Assembly: GCF_937890665.1 (NCBI RefSeq)
Contig: NZ_CALADU010000187.1
Coordinates: 1 to 23,026, forward strand
Direction of reading: 5' to 3'
From: an uncultured Subdoligranulum sp.
GTDB lineage: Bacteria > Bacillota_A > Clostridia > Oscillospirales > Ruminococcaceae
Length of the DNA stretch: 23,026 nt
Under the pieces are notes generated by a model. The model did no database searches, was not told the DNA's origin, and saw only the letters and a program-made list of their open reading frames with translations. Position numbers and translations under genes: made by a program. This document shows, piece by piece, positions 15,436-22,546 of this stretch. Each line of letters opens with the position of its first letter. Positions within the stretch are counted from its first letter, which is position 1.

Positions 15436-16593
15436 TCATCCGGCTTTCTGTGCGGCCATACCATCGAGCATGATCTGCGCCGCAGCACGAACGATATTGT
15501 TGGTGCTCTTGTTGCCTGGGGTGAGGTAGAATTTCAGACTCACCGGACGCTCCTTGGCAACTGTTGCCATGGTCTTTCCTTTGCTCAGACCGCTATCCAC
15601 CACCACATTCTGCGCTTCTTCAAAGGTCATTACCTTCAAGATGTCTTCTACCGGAGTGCTCTCCGTATAAGAAGGCGCCACAGGCTGATCGGGTGCTTCC
15701 TGTTGGACAACAGGCGCCACAGGCAGTTCTTCCGGTTCATCCGATTGGAATACGGAGGCGGCCGGCTGCTCAGACGCATCATCCTGTTTTGGACTGCTAT
15801 CCAATGTAACCTCGCGGCTCGGTACCGGCAGCTCCATATTGGGAGCATTCTCCTCTACCTTGCCGGCAGGCAGTGTATCCATATTCTCCTTCTCTTCTGC
15901 AGCCATCTGCTGGACAGTGGGCTGTACCGGAGAAACCGGGGACTGTTCATTCTGAACCGGCTTTGCCGCAGGTTTCTGAATAGGCGCCGGACGAGCAGGC
16001 GCATTACGGCGCTCTACGGCGTTCTGAGGCGTTCTCTCCAGCTGGGCATGAACTTCCCCACCAGATTGCCGCAGCGCCGCTCCAGGGGCTTCTACGGGCC
16101 TCTGCGCCGCATTTGGCATCGGTTGCTGGATATGAGCTGTCCCGGAAAGCGGAATACTGCTTCCAAACACCTTGCCCGTACTGTCAACAGCAACATCGGC
16201 AAACTGCAGACCAAAACCGGCATCCGACAGCGCAGCACTCAATGCCTCATCCTGGGCAGCCTGCACATAGTCGGTACCTTCTTCCGCACTGTGCTGCGAG
16301 ATGTAACTGCTAATGGGCTCTGCATCACTGCGGTCCAGATAGACTCTGGCCTCCATAATCGCAAGCTGTTCCGTGATCCGCAGGGTAGTCAGTTTCATGC
16401 GGCCCTGGGGGTGGCGCAGACGGAACCACAGTTTCTGATAAGGCAATTCCAACTGCAGCATTTCCTCATTTGTCTTTCTGGACACCTTATGGCGCAGAAA
16501 TTTGAGCGGGTCAAAGCCCGGCACCTTGTTCAGTTCTGCCACTGCCGGAATTGTTTTGTACATCATAGGCATCGGATTACTTTTTTCGTTCAT
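15436..16593 (-). CDS. Probable single-strand annealing/recombination protein (Rad52-like N-terminus, exonuclease-X-type C-terminal motif)
   Basis: The 385-aa protein has three parts. Residues 10-135 form a conserved-looking domain: LPYQKLWFRLRHPQGRMK, LAIMEARVYLD and YVQAAQDEALSAALSDAGFG. The last motif resembles the helix typical of Rad52-superfamily annealing proteins, where an A-x-T/D-x-A-x-x-A-L pattern precedes GFG. Residues 150-310 are Pro/Gln/Glu/Ala-rich and disordered, like the linker of SSB and annealing proteins. Residues 315-385 (TFEEAQNVVVDSGLSKGKTM, IVRAAAQIML) resemble the short domain found at the C-terminus of some exonucleases and annealing proteins. It lies next to RecD2 and near a YqaJ exonuclease, as expected of a recombination pair. 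Assignment is inference; it could instead be a novel ssDNA-binding protein. Confidence 0.6.
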   Translation of the reverse strand: MNEKSNPMPMMYKTIPAVAELNKVPGFDPLKFLRHKVSRKTNEEMLQLELPYQKLWFRLRHPQGRMKLTTLRITEQLAIMEARVYLDRSDAEPISSYISQHSAEEGTDYVQAAQDEALSAALSDAGFGLQFADVAVDSTGKVFGSSIPLSGTAHIQQPMPNAAQRPVEAPGAALRQSGGEVHAQLERTPQNAVERRNAPARPAPIQKPAAKPVQNEQSPVSPVQPTVQQMAAEEKENMDTLPAGKVEENAPNMELPVPSREVTLDSSPKQDDASEQPAASVFQSDEPEELPVAPVVQQEAPDQPVAPSYTESTPVEDILKVMTFEEAQNVVVDSGLSKGKTMATVAKERPVSLKFYLTPGNKSTNNIVRAAAQIMLDGMAAQKAG

Positions 16594-16662
16594 GTTGGAA
16601 ACTCCTTTCTGACATAAAAATAGGAGACGCCAAGTGCTATTTCTGCATCTGACCTCTCTTTT

Positions 16663-18936
16663 TTAACTTGCGTTCTTCAATTGTTCTTCCAATGCAGCTG
16701 GAATGGGGATACCGGCTTTCTTTGCGTAGGCTTTGAAATACATCTGGATACGCATACCCAGCAGCGTATTTCGCTTTCCAATCTCATTACGATGGATTGC
16801 CATAAACAATACCTGTTTCTGCCCAATCAGCACCACCCGCTTTTTAGCGCGCGTGATTCCAGTGTAGAGCAGATTACGATACATCATGATAGTGTGCGCT
16901 TTGAGCAGCGGCATAATGACTGTTTCATACTCAGAGCCCATAGCCTTGTGGATCGTAGTAGCATAAGCCAGATCCACATTGCTCAAATCATCTACGCCAT
17001 ATTCCAGCGTCCTGCCAGCACCAAAATCCATGCCGATCTTTTTGCCCTGGTCAGTGTCCTTAATATACCGGATGAAACCCAAATCACCATTAGATACCTT
17101 TTCTGTGTTCTTGGTCTGCATGATGCGGTCATTGATCCGGAATATCTTGGGGCCAAACTTGATTTCCTCCTCCGCAGAGCGGAATGGGTTGACCAATTCA
17201 CGAATGGTCTCATTCAGCTGTTCCGACGACGCGGCGCCTTCTGAACGGAAAGGTGAAAGAATCTGCACATTCTCAATGCCACTCTCCTGTATCTCCAAAC
17301 AATACCGTTCTGTAATCTTTTCAGCGGTGTCTTCCTGACTATCACCAGACACGAAAACAAAGTCCGGTCCGTAAAACAGTTTGGTATTGCCCTCGTTGAT
17401 AAATTTGGCATTATAGGCAATCAGACTATCCTTCGACTGACGGAAAATCTGATCCAGCACCGTTACTGGGACGATTTTGGTTTCGATGATTTCACGAAAC
17501 ACATTTCCGGCTCCTACGCTCGGAAGCTGATCTGGGTCGCCTACCAGCACGATTCTGGCATTTATCTTCATGCGTTCAAAAAATTTCTCAGCAAGCCACA
17601 TATCCACCATGGAAAACTCATCCACAATGATTAAATCGGCCGACAGTGGCTCTGACTTTCTGTTCCGGCTACCCTCATCCTCTTCACTGGTCAGTCCCAG
17701 ACCACTGTGTAATGTTCGGGCATCCTCAAAGCCGGTACTCTCCGACATCCTGCGGCTTGCCCGACCGGTAGGTGCCATAAGAGCAATTTTGCCATCAGGG
17801 TACAGCCGCCGGTAAACCTCAAGTATCGTCCGCAGCACTGTTGTTTTACCAGTACCAGGAGAACCCGTAATCACTGACAAGCCATGCCTAAATGCTGCAT
17901 AGACCGCAGCCTCCTGCTGTGCAGACAAGCGCAGTCCCATTTCAACCTTGACCTGTTCCAGTACCGGCGCAATATGCTCTACTGGCATCTGGGCGACCAG
18001 ACGCTGGGCGATCCGGCGCGCCGTTTCGTCCTCTTGGGCAAACACTCTGGGAAGATAGATATTATCCTTCACGGAAACGATTGCTCCATTCAGGATCATT
18101 TCCTGCATCATATCCCTGACTTCCTGCTGATGCAGGCGAAGCTCCGGTACAGGTATCTTCTCATTGAGCAGTTTCAGCGCTGATTTCTCCAGTTCTTCAG
18201 AACTGATGTACAGATGGCCTCGTTTACTCTTGCCCTCATCCAGCGCACAAAAGACAGCCCCTTTGATACGCATAGGGTCATGGAGATTGCCCCCGCTCTT
18301 TTGTACGATTGCATCTACCCGCCGAAATCCAAAGCCGGAGATCTGGCAAAGCTCAAATGGGCTCTTTTCCAAAATCTCTACGCTGGTCGGGCCGAAATAT
18401 TGATATATTTTCAATGCCGTCTTGGGAGTAATCTTAAACGGTGCCAGCAAGGTCATAATTCCTTGGAGCATACGGTTTTCTGCATAAGAAGCTTTGATGT
18501 CCTCCAATTTATTTTCCGTAATGCCCCGGATCTCCAACAGCCGCTCCGGCTGGTGTTCCAGAATATCCAGTGTGTCCACACCGAACCGCTCCACAATGTC
18601 TGCGGCGGTTTTGGGACCAATCCCTTTGATAAGCCCGGAGGCAAGATAGCCCTCTACGCCGTTTTTTGTTCTGGGCACAATTTCACGCCACTGCTCCACC
18701 TGGAGCTGGACACCATACTTGCCTTTTGCCCATTCCCCATCCAGTTCCAACTCTACCGCATCTGTCCGTGGAATCTCATACCCCACAGCTGTAAAGCGGA
18801 TCAAATGGTCTTTGTACCGCCTGTTTGACCTGGCCTCAGCTGGCACGCTCTGGTCTGCGGTTTTTACACTGACGATACAAAACTTATTGGCAGGATTATA
18901 AAAAATCGTCCCGTCGTAGGTACCAATACAATTCAT
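16663..18936 (-). CDS. recD2: RecD2-like ATP-dependent DNA helicase
   Basis: It is a superfamily 1B 5'-3' DNA helicase of 757 aa, the usual RecD2 length. The N-terminal OB-like domain (1-90) is followed by helix-hairpin-helix repeats (about 93-215: GLIKGIGPKTA, LLEIRGIT, CQISGFGFRRVDAI). Motor motifs: Walker A TGSPGTGKTT (357-366), Walker B LIIVDE (435-440), motif III GDPDQLPSVGAG (466-477), and the C-terminal IHKAMGSEYETV and YTGITRAKKRVVL motifs. No nuclease or RecB-binding features are present. GAGGTGAAAAAGG precedes the ATG, 14 bp after the YqaJ gene. It probably unwinds element DNA during replication or recombination. A chromosomal recD2 may also exist. Confidence 0.93.
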   Translation of the reverse strand: MNCIGTYDGTIFYNPANKFCIVSVKTADQSVPAEARSNRRYKDHLIRFTAVGYEIPRTDAVELELDGEWAKGKYGVQLQVEQWREIVPRTKNGVEGYLASGLIKGIGPKTAADIVERFGVDTLDILEHQPERLLEIRGITENKLEDIKASYAENRMLQGIMTLLAPFKITPKTALKIYQYFGPTSVEILEKSPFELCQISGFGFRRVDAIVQKSGGNLHDPMRIKGAVFCALDEGKSKRGHLYISSEELEKSALKLLNEKIPVPELRLHQQEVRDMMQEMILNGAIVSVKDNIYLPRVFAQEDETARRIAQRLVAQMPVEHIAPVLEQVKVEMGLRLSAQQEAAVYAAFRHGLSVITGSPGTGKTTVLRTILEVYRRLYPDGKIALMAPTGRASRRMSESTGFEDARTLHSGLGLTSEEDEGSRNRKSEPLSADLIIVDEFSMVDMWLAEKFFERMKINARIVLVGDPDQLPSVGAGNVFREIIETKIVPVTVLDQIFRQSKDSLIAYNAKFINEGNTKLFYGPDFVFVSGDSQEDTAEKITERYCLEIQESGIENVQILSPFRSEGAASSEQLNETIRELVNPFRSAEEEIKFGPKIFRINDRIMQTKNTEKVSNGDLGFIRYIKDTDQGKKIGMDFGAGRTLEYGVDDLSNVDLAYATTIHKAMGSEYETVIMPLLKAHTIMMYRNLLYTGITRAKKRVVLIGQKQVLFMAIHRNEIGKRNTLLGMRIQMYFKAYAKKAGIPIPAALEEQLKNAS

Positions 18937-18950
18937 CCTTTTTCACCTCA

Positions 18951-20018
18951 CTAAGCGGCCTCCATAATCGAGGCTCTAACACTGAACCGTCTGGATTCGG
19001 ATACTGTAACAAACTGTTCGTAAATATCCGGATGCTCCAGTTTCAACCGAAGCAGGTTATCCTTGTCGATGATGGACTTGCGAACAGGGGTATAGGTAAC
19101 CGTATAGTTCACTCCCTCCTGCTCACAGACTGCAGTACAGCTGGTACCCATTTCCGCAATCAACAGCGCCTTCAGACGCTGAATATCCTTGTCGATTTCT
19201 TTGGAGTACACCTCTGCATTTTTCTTTTCATCCAGAAGCCGCAAATACTGCATGAGTTTTGCAGTCATATCCAGGTCGAGTGCAACGGCCGGGGCATTTT
19301 TATCTGCCGGGCCAAAGTGTTTGCGTGCGCTCTCAATAATCAAGGCCCCACTTTCTGTATAGGGCGGCGGCACATGGCGCTGCACATGGTTTTCCCAGAA
19401 ATACTGCTCCAAAAAGACCATCTCAGCCTCATACTCGAAATCACGCTTGACCTCCCGGATAATAACTTCCTCCTCGTTGTTACCATACAGGCAGCAAAAG
19501 AAACATCGGTCAAGATCCGTTACTGCCATATAATGACGCCCCTGAGATTCATAGTAGACTGGAACAGTCTCCTTCCCATTCATCCACCAGTTATCTCTGG
19601 CATTATAGTTTGTGGTCTTGATCTCAAGGATCGCTGTGGTGCCATCCGGCAGTTCCACAAAGTAGTCCACATCAGCCAGCATCCAAGGATACTGTGGGTG
19701 CTGGAACATCTTTTTGATTTGGTAGACCCGATATCCGGTTTTCCGCTCGAATATCTTTGCTACCAGTGGCTCCAGCAAATGCCCCATTTCCATGGCAACC
19801 CAGTTGCCCTCATCATCTTCCACTGACGCTATGTTCAGTTTGTCGTAGTACAGATCCCTGGCTGTCCGGAATGGAGAAGTGCCAAAGATTGCTGATACAT
19901 CGCTGCCGCCGATTCCACGGCGCCGGTAATCCAGCCAGTCTTCTTCTGAAAGATCTGCCGTTTCTACCAGCACCAGCGGTTCATGCCGCTTTTGTTCAGC
20001 ACTATTGCTGCCAGACAT
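18951..20018 (-). CDS. YqaJ-family (lambda-exonuclease-like) nuclease
   Basis: It is a predicted phage-type 5'-3' exonuclease that would make 3' single-stranded ends for an annealing protein. The 355 aa show the family motifs: GIGGSDVSAIFGTSPFRT (36-52), Glu83 in MGHLLEPLVAKIFE, LADVDYF with Asp116/Asp118, LEIKTTN with Glu132 and Lys134, and YESQGRHYMAVT with Gln159. The C-terminal third is helical and could hold a protein-interaction region. The start at 20018 has AAGGGGG upstream; an earlier in-frame ATG at 20078 lacks a site and lies inside the small upstream gene. It follows the 56-aa ORF by one base. Pairs functionally with the putative annealing protein two genes downstream. Confidence 0.92.
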   Translation of the reverse strand: MSGSNSAEQKRHEPLVLVETADLSEEDWLDYRRRGIGGSDVSAIFGTSPFRTARDLYYDKLNIASVEDDEGNWVAMEMGHLLEPLVAKIFERKTGYRVYQIKKMFQHPQYPWMLADVDYFVELPDGTTAILEIKTTNYNARDNWWMNGKETVPVYYESQGRHYMAVTDLDRCFFCCLYGNNEEEVIIREVKRDFEYEAEMVFLEQYFWENHVQRHVPPPYTESGALIIESARKHFGPADKNAPAVALDLDMTAKLMQYLRLLDEKKNAEVYSKEIDKDIQRLKALLIAEMGTSCTAVCEQEGVNYTVTYTPVRKSIIDKDNLLRLKLEHPDIYEQFVTVSESRRFSVRASIMEAA

Positions 20019-20019
20019 A

Positions 20020-20190
20020 TCAAATCCCCCTTCGTGATCTTCGGGGCAAAATAACTGCCCTCGCCATTGGTGCAACATTTTGGGGCCGGAGCGAAGATAC
20101 TGCCTGTCTCTTCATCTTCCAGTCCGTGGAGTGTGCCGGCTTGACCCGCCGACCATTCTGCTTTCTTTTCTGCTTCACATTCATGTACAT
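20020..20190 (-). CDS. Small basic protein (56 aa), first gene of block A
   Basis: This is a short open frame, MYMNVKQKRKQNGRR at the start and ILPRRSRRGI at the end, with many Lys and Arg residues and no recognised family. Support: AAGGCAGG lies just upstream of the ATG at 20190, the stop lies one base before the nuclease start, and the leader region ends just before it. A second in-frame ATG lies two codons in. The high charge suits nucleic acid binding or an unstructured leader that couples translation to the nuclease gene. There is no homology evidence, so it may be a translated leader rather than a functional protein. Confidence 0.5.
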   Translation of the reverse strand: MYMNVKQKRKQNGRRVKPAHSTDWKMKRQAVSSLRPQNVAPMARAVILPRRSRRGI

Positions 20191-20247
20191 GACCTGCCTT
20201 TCTCAGTTTTGATTTATCCTTAAAGCCCTTTCAGGCTTACAGGCAAT

Positions 20248-20318
20248 AAAAAAGCGAGAATGACAGACGGCATAAAGCCTGGCGTCCATAGTTGCCTATG
20301 AACCGATGTCATTCTCGC
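20248..20318 (-). ncRNA. Three-way-junction RNA element with U-tract (terminator or riboregulator)
   Basis: On the minus strand, a perfect 12-bp outer stem (20254-20265 with 20307-20318) encloses two helices that abut without gaps: CATAG-GCAA-CTATG (20287-20300, a GNRA tetraloop) and GAC/GTC plus GGC/GCC with a four-base bulge (20266-20286). Six unpaired bases (20301-20306) complete the junction. Six T follow the outer stem directly (20248-20253). The tetraloop and the U tract make sense only on the minus strand. It may be an elaborate intrinsic terminator or a ligand- or protein-controlled one. Confidence 0.6.
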
Positions 20319-20342
20319 AATGGTGGGTAAATCCCGTAAAAT

Positions 20343-20365
20343 AAAAAAGCCAGCAATATACCGGC
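20343..20365 (-). terminator. First leader terminator
   Basis: GCCGG, a 7-nt loop and CTGGC (20349-20353 with 20361-20365, one wobble pair) are followed on the minus strand by TTTTTTATTTTA. An alternative hairpin GCC-TTTTCA-GGC just upstream shares bases with the terminator stem and would exclude it. This fits an attenuation switch, but the stem is short. Confidence 0.5.
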
Positions 20366-20384
20366 CTGAAAAGGCGCAGTGATA

Positions 20385-20429
20385 CTACTGACACAAGTAC
20401 AAAATTAACAGCGTGTGCAATGCAGTCAT
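20385..20429 (-). CDS. Candidate 14-aa leader peptide
   Basis: The frame reads MTALHTLLILYLCQ and stops 20 bases before the first leader terminator stem. Five of 14 residues are Leu. A GGAG lies only 2 bases before the ATG, which is too close for strong initiation. The ATG overlaps the stop of a preceding GTG-started 16-codon frame (20429-20479, TAATG), which itself has no clear binding site. Position between promoter and terminator is that expected of an attenuation peptide; translation is not shown. Confidence 0.3.
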   Translation of the reverse strand: MTALHTLLILYLCQ

Positions 20430-20438
20430 TACTCCGCA

Positions 20439-20460
20439 ACACAAGCCCTAAAGCCTGTGT
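20439..20460 (-). repeat. Leader hairpin 1
   Basis: ACACAGGC and GCTTGTGT pair over 8 bp (one wobble) with a 6-nt loop on the minus-strand transcript, about 30 nt after the expected start of transcription. No U run follows, so it is a structural or regulatory stem rather than a terminator. Confidence 0.45.
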
Positions 20461-20498
20461 ACCCTGACGGGCAACGCACAAAAATCAATTACATTGCA

Positions 20499-20527
20499 AT
20501 TCTAACACAATATATAGTGCTTGTCAA
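20499..20527 (-). promoter_or_regulatory. Strong sigma-A-type promoter for the replication operon
   Basis: The minus strand carries a perfect -35 TTGACA (20522-20527), a 17-bp spacer and a -10 TAGAAT (20499-20504, five of six matches). Transcription should start near 20492. It points away from xis/int, and nothing else in the 1 kb around it is as close to consensus. An AT-rich flank (TATATA runs at 20512-20545) lies in and upstream of it and may bind a regulator. Confidence 0.75.
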
Positions 20528-20685
20528 TTCAAACATTCTATATATTGATTTTTGGATTTTCTTTAAATTTTCTTTCCTCTTTGCAGAAGTTCTTTCTTCC
20601 CCGCCTATTTATAGGATGTATCGGATCATTTGGTAATACCGGATGATCCCTACGCTCTTTTAGTACCTTGACAAGTTCATAACCT

Positions 20686-20814
20686 CTATGGGGAGTTATA
20701 CAGGAATTCTGGACAGTGTGCGATGACCACAGAAGCGCGCCCATAATCGAAGTGTTGCACAGCAGCAGCCTGAAATACACGGCAGAACCGTTCTGGCGTA
20801 GGAAATGGCCCCAT
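20686..20814 (-). CDS. Possible small protein or gene remnant (42 aa)
   Basis: A frame from ATG 20814 reads MGPFPTPERFCRVFQAAAV at the start and ends HCPEFLYNSP. Its composition is protein-like, unlike most short frames here. It has no good ribosome binding site: the AGGAGG upstream is about 25 bases away. A second frame continues past its stop with a charged stretch (YELVKVLKERRDHPV), so this could be a frameshifted remnant. The family is not recognised. The rest of 20530-20932 shows no supportable gene; the antisense strand is also open here but without a start. Confidence 0.3.
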   Translation of the reverse strand: MGPFPTPERFCRVFQAAAVQHFDYGRASVVIAHCPEFLYNSP

Positions 20815-20932
20815 TAGAGTTCTTTTGTTATTTCAATACCTCCTGACCTCAAGACCGTTTTCATTGTTTTTGTTGAAAACCTTCTTCTACAAATCGTAAG
20901 GGATCATTGTAATCGAAAAAAGGAGGACGATT

Positions 20933-21133
20933 ATGGAGAAAAGAAAACCGAATGACCTACCGCCGGAGCAGTGCTTGGCTGTTGATACCGATACCCTTTG
21001 CAAACTGTTGTGCTGTGGAAGGCACACTGCAGTACAGATTGGGGATCTTGCCAATGCACGCATTACCATGAACACCCGTGTCCTATGGAGTGTCCAGCGT
21101 ATCAAAGAATATCTTTATGATATTTCCGGCTAA
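20933..21133 (+). CDS. xis: Excisionase (Tn916 Xis-like)
   Basis: This small DNA-binding recombination directionality factor would bend DNA at the element end and favour excision by the integrase. The 66 aa include a winged-helix pattern: LCKLLCCGRHTAVQIGDLA as the helix-turn-helix, then a basic wing (ARITMNTRVLWS) and a terminal helix (VQRIKEYLYD). AAAGGAGG precedes the ATG. It lies 52 bp upstream of int on the same strand, the standard order for Tn916-family elements. No clear promoter can be read upstream, so its control is unknown. Confidence 0.88.
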   Translation: MEKRKPNDLPPEQCLAVDTDTLCKLLCCGRHTAVQIGDLANARITMNTRVLWSVQRIKEYLYDISG

Positions 21134-21185
21134 ATAACCATGCCAGTAAGGCGCACTACACTTTTATAATCAGGAGGTACCAGTA

Positions 21186-22418
21186 ATGGCAAAAGTGAGA
21201 AAAGACAACAAAGGACGAAATCTTCGGCCCGGAGAAACACAACGGGCAGATGGCAGCTATATGTATGTCTACAAATTAGGCACTAAAAAGAAATATCTCT
21301 ACGACTCCGATCTCGCAAGTCTTCGTGTCAAAGAAAAGCAGATCAACAAAGATAAGGATGATGGCATCCGTACTCAGGAAGCCATGAAGCTTACCCTGAA
21401 TGATATGTTCAAGGTCTACATGAATAACAACATCAAACTGAAGCCCTCTACCAGAGCAAATTATCTTTACCTGTGGGACTTCTATGTGAAAGAAGAGCCT
21501 TTCGCTAACATGCCTCTTCCACAAATCCACAGAAGTGATATTCTCGCGTTTTATACCAAACTGCTGAAACACGGCTTTGCTATCAACTCACTGGAGAGCA
21601 TCAACACCATTGTTCACCCTACGCTTGAAATGGCCGTGGACGACGATTACATCCGCAAAAATCCCAGCAAGGGCATTTACCGCAAGCTCAAAACGGATGG
21701 CAGCGCTCCAAAGCCTAAACGGCGGATCGCACTCACTAAAACGCAACAGCAGAATTTCCTGCGTTTTATTGCCAAGTCCCCTACATACAGCCATTGGCTC
21801 CCCATCATGACTGTGCTCCTTGGAACAGGAATGCGTGTAGCAGAATGTACCGGCATTACCAAAAGCGATATTAACTTGAGCGAAAACACAATCTCGGTCA
21901 ACCACAACTTAATCTACCGGGTCATTGATGGAAAAGCCGGATTTCACATTACCACTCCCAAAACTGAGAGCGGTACACGAATTATCCCTATCCTCTATCC
22001 AGAGGTGGCCGAGCAGCTTCGCCTCCAAATTGAAACCATCGACGCATTGTATCCAGACGATCAACTGGTGTTAGGAGGAGTTCACGGTTTTGTTTTCCGC
22101 AACAGAACCGGCTCATTCATGAGCGCCCACAATATCAATCGGGCGATTGAGAGAATCAGCGTAACTTACAACATGGAGGAAATGGATCAGGCTGAACTGG
22201 AAGACCGTGAACCGGATCTGCTCCCTCATTTTAGTGTTCACAACTTGCGGCACACCTTCTGTACCCGGCTCTGCGAAAGCACCAACGATGTTAAATTCAT
22301 TCAGCAAGTCATGGGGCATGCCGATTTCTCTACTACAATGGACATCTACACCCATATCACACAAGAGAATATGCAGGAGAAGGCAAAAAACATTAGTGTG
22401 AACATGAAGCTGATGTAA
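21186..22418 (+). CDS. int: Tyrosine-family integrase (Tn916 Int-like)
   Basis: It is a site-specific recombinase of 410 aa, typical for Tn916-family integrases. An N-terminal arm-binding domain (about 1-65; GSYMYVYKLGTKKKYLY) is followed by a core-binding SAM-like domain (about 70-170) and the catalytic domain. Active-site residues visible: Arg217 (GTGMRVAE), Lys259 (TPKTESG), His352 and Arg355 (HNLRHTF), His378 (MGHADFSTT) and the nucleophile Tyr388 (MDIYTH). All are present, so it is probably active. CAGGAGG lies ahead of the ATG. A hairpin follows immediately and then direct repeats near metG, as expected for an attachment site. Confidence 0.96.
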   Translation: MAKVRKDNKGRNLRPGETQRADGSYMYVYKLGTKKKYLYDSDLASLRVKEKQINKDKDDGIRTQEAMKLTLNDMFKVYMNNNIKLKPSTRANYLYLWDFYVKEEPFANMPLPQIHRSDILAFYTKLLKHGFAINSLESINTIVHPTLEMAVDDDYIRKNPSKGIYRKLKTDGSAPKPKRRIALTKTQQQNFLRFIAKSPTYSHWLPIMTVLLGTGMRVAECTGITKSDINLSENTISVNHNLIYRVIDGKAGFHITTPKTESGTRIIPILYPEVAEQLRLQIETIDALYPDDQLVLGGVHGFVFRNRTGSFMSAHNINRAIERISVTYNMEEMDQAELEDREPDLLPHFSVHNLRHTFCTRLCESTNDVKFIQQVMGHADFSTTMDIYTHITQENMQEKAKNISVNMKLM

Positions 22419-22421
22419 AAA

Positions 22422-22460
22422 GAAAGGCGAATCTGCATTTTATAAGCAGATCCGCCTTTC
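22422..22460. terminator. Terminator hairpin after int, possibly bidirectional
   Basis: GAAAGGCGAATCTGC and GCAGATCCGCCTTTC pair over 15 positions with one mismatch and a 9-nt loop, starting 3 bp after the int stop. The plus strand lacks a good U run (ATATTGCTT), but the minus strand has TTTTT directly after the stem. It can therefore stop metG readthrough into int as well as end int transcription. Confidence 0.65.
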
Positions 22461-22494
22461 ATATTGCTTCATCCGGTTTCGTAGGGTCTCACGC

Positions 22495-22537
22495 AAAAGT
22501 TGTAGAAAAGTTGTAGTAACGCGATTTTTTGTAGTAA
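22495..22537. repeat. Direct repeats at the element-metG junction; candidate integrase-binding or attachment region
   Basis: AAAAGTTGTAG occurs twice in perfect tandem (22495-22505, 22506-22516). TTGTAGTAA occurs at 22511-22519 and again at 22529-22537. Three TTGTAG units thus lie between the int terminator and the metG stop codon. Spaced short repeats beside int are typical of integrase arm-type sites. The crossover core is probably nearby but cannot be defined without the other element end. Confidence 0.55.
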
Positions 22538-22546
22538 ATGACCTCT

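Larger units (their letters stand above)
20191..20492 (-). promoter_or_regulatory. Structured ~300-nt leader of the block A operon
   Basis: Sequence between the minus-strand promoter and the first gene. It holds, in transcription order: an 8-bp hairpin (20460-20439), two overlapping mini-ORFs (20479-20385), a short terminator-like hairpin with six U (20365-20343), a three-way-junction RNA ending in six U (20318-20248), and a small AAGCC/GGCTT hairpin before the first gene. Two terminators before the first gene imply that operon entry is conditional. No known riboswitch family is recognised. Confidence 0.6.
1..22546. mobile_element. Integrated mobile element (ICE or plasmid-like), right end; left end outside window
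   Basis: A Tn916-type excisionase and tyrosine integrase lie at one end next to a conserved chromosomal gene (metG). They are followed by a long co-directional block of replication and recombination genes, PcfJ/PcfK homologues typical of conjugative plasmids and ICEs, and a two-component system as cargo. The right boundary is inferred to lie between the end of int (22418) and the metG stop codon (22547); the exact crossover cannot be read without the other end. The left boundary is not in the window. No relaxase, coupling protein, VirB4 or capsid gene is visible, so the class (ICE, IME or integrated phage-plasmid) is open. Confidence 0.8.

Noticed and set aside
15703..16617. 304-codon open frame on the plus strand
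   Set aside because: Arg/Leu-rich complement of the annealing-protein gene and its disordered linker; no binding site.
20296..20481. 61-codon minus-strand frame across the leader
   Set aside because: It has no ATG or binding site and reads straight through the first terminator and its T tract, giving a Phe/Leu/Tyr-rich product; better explained as RNA structure.
20191..20500. Known riboswitch (for example c-di-GMP) in the leader
   Set aside because: I could not match any conserved riboswitch core; the resemblance was limited to short GC helices.
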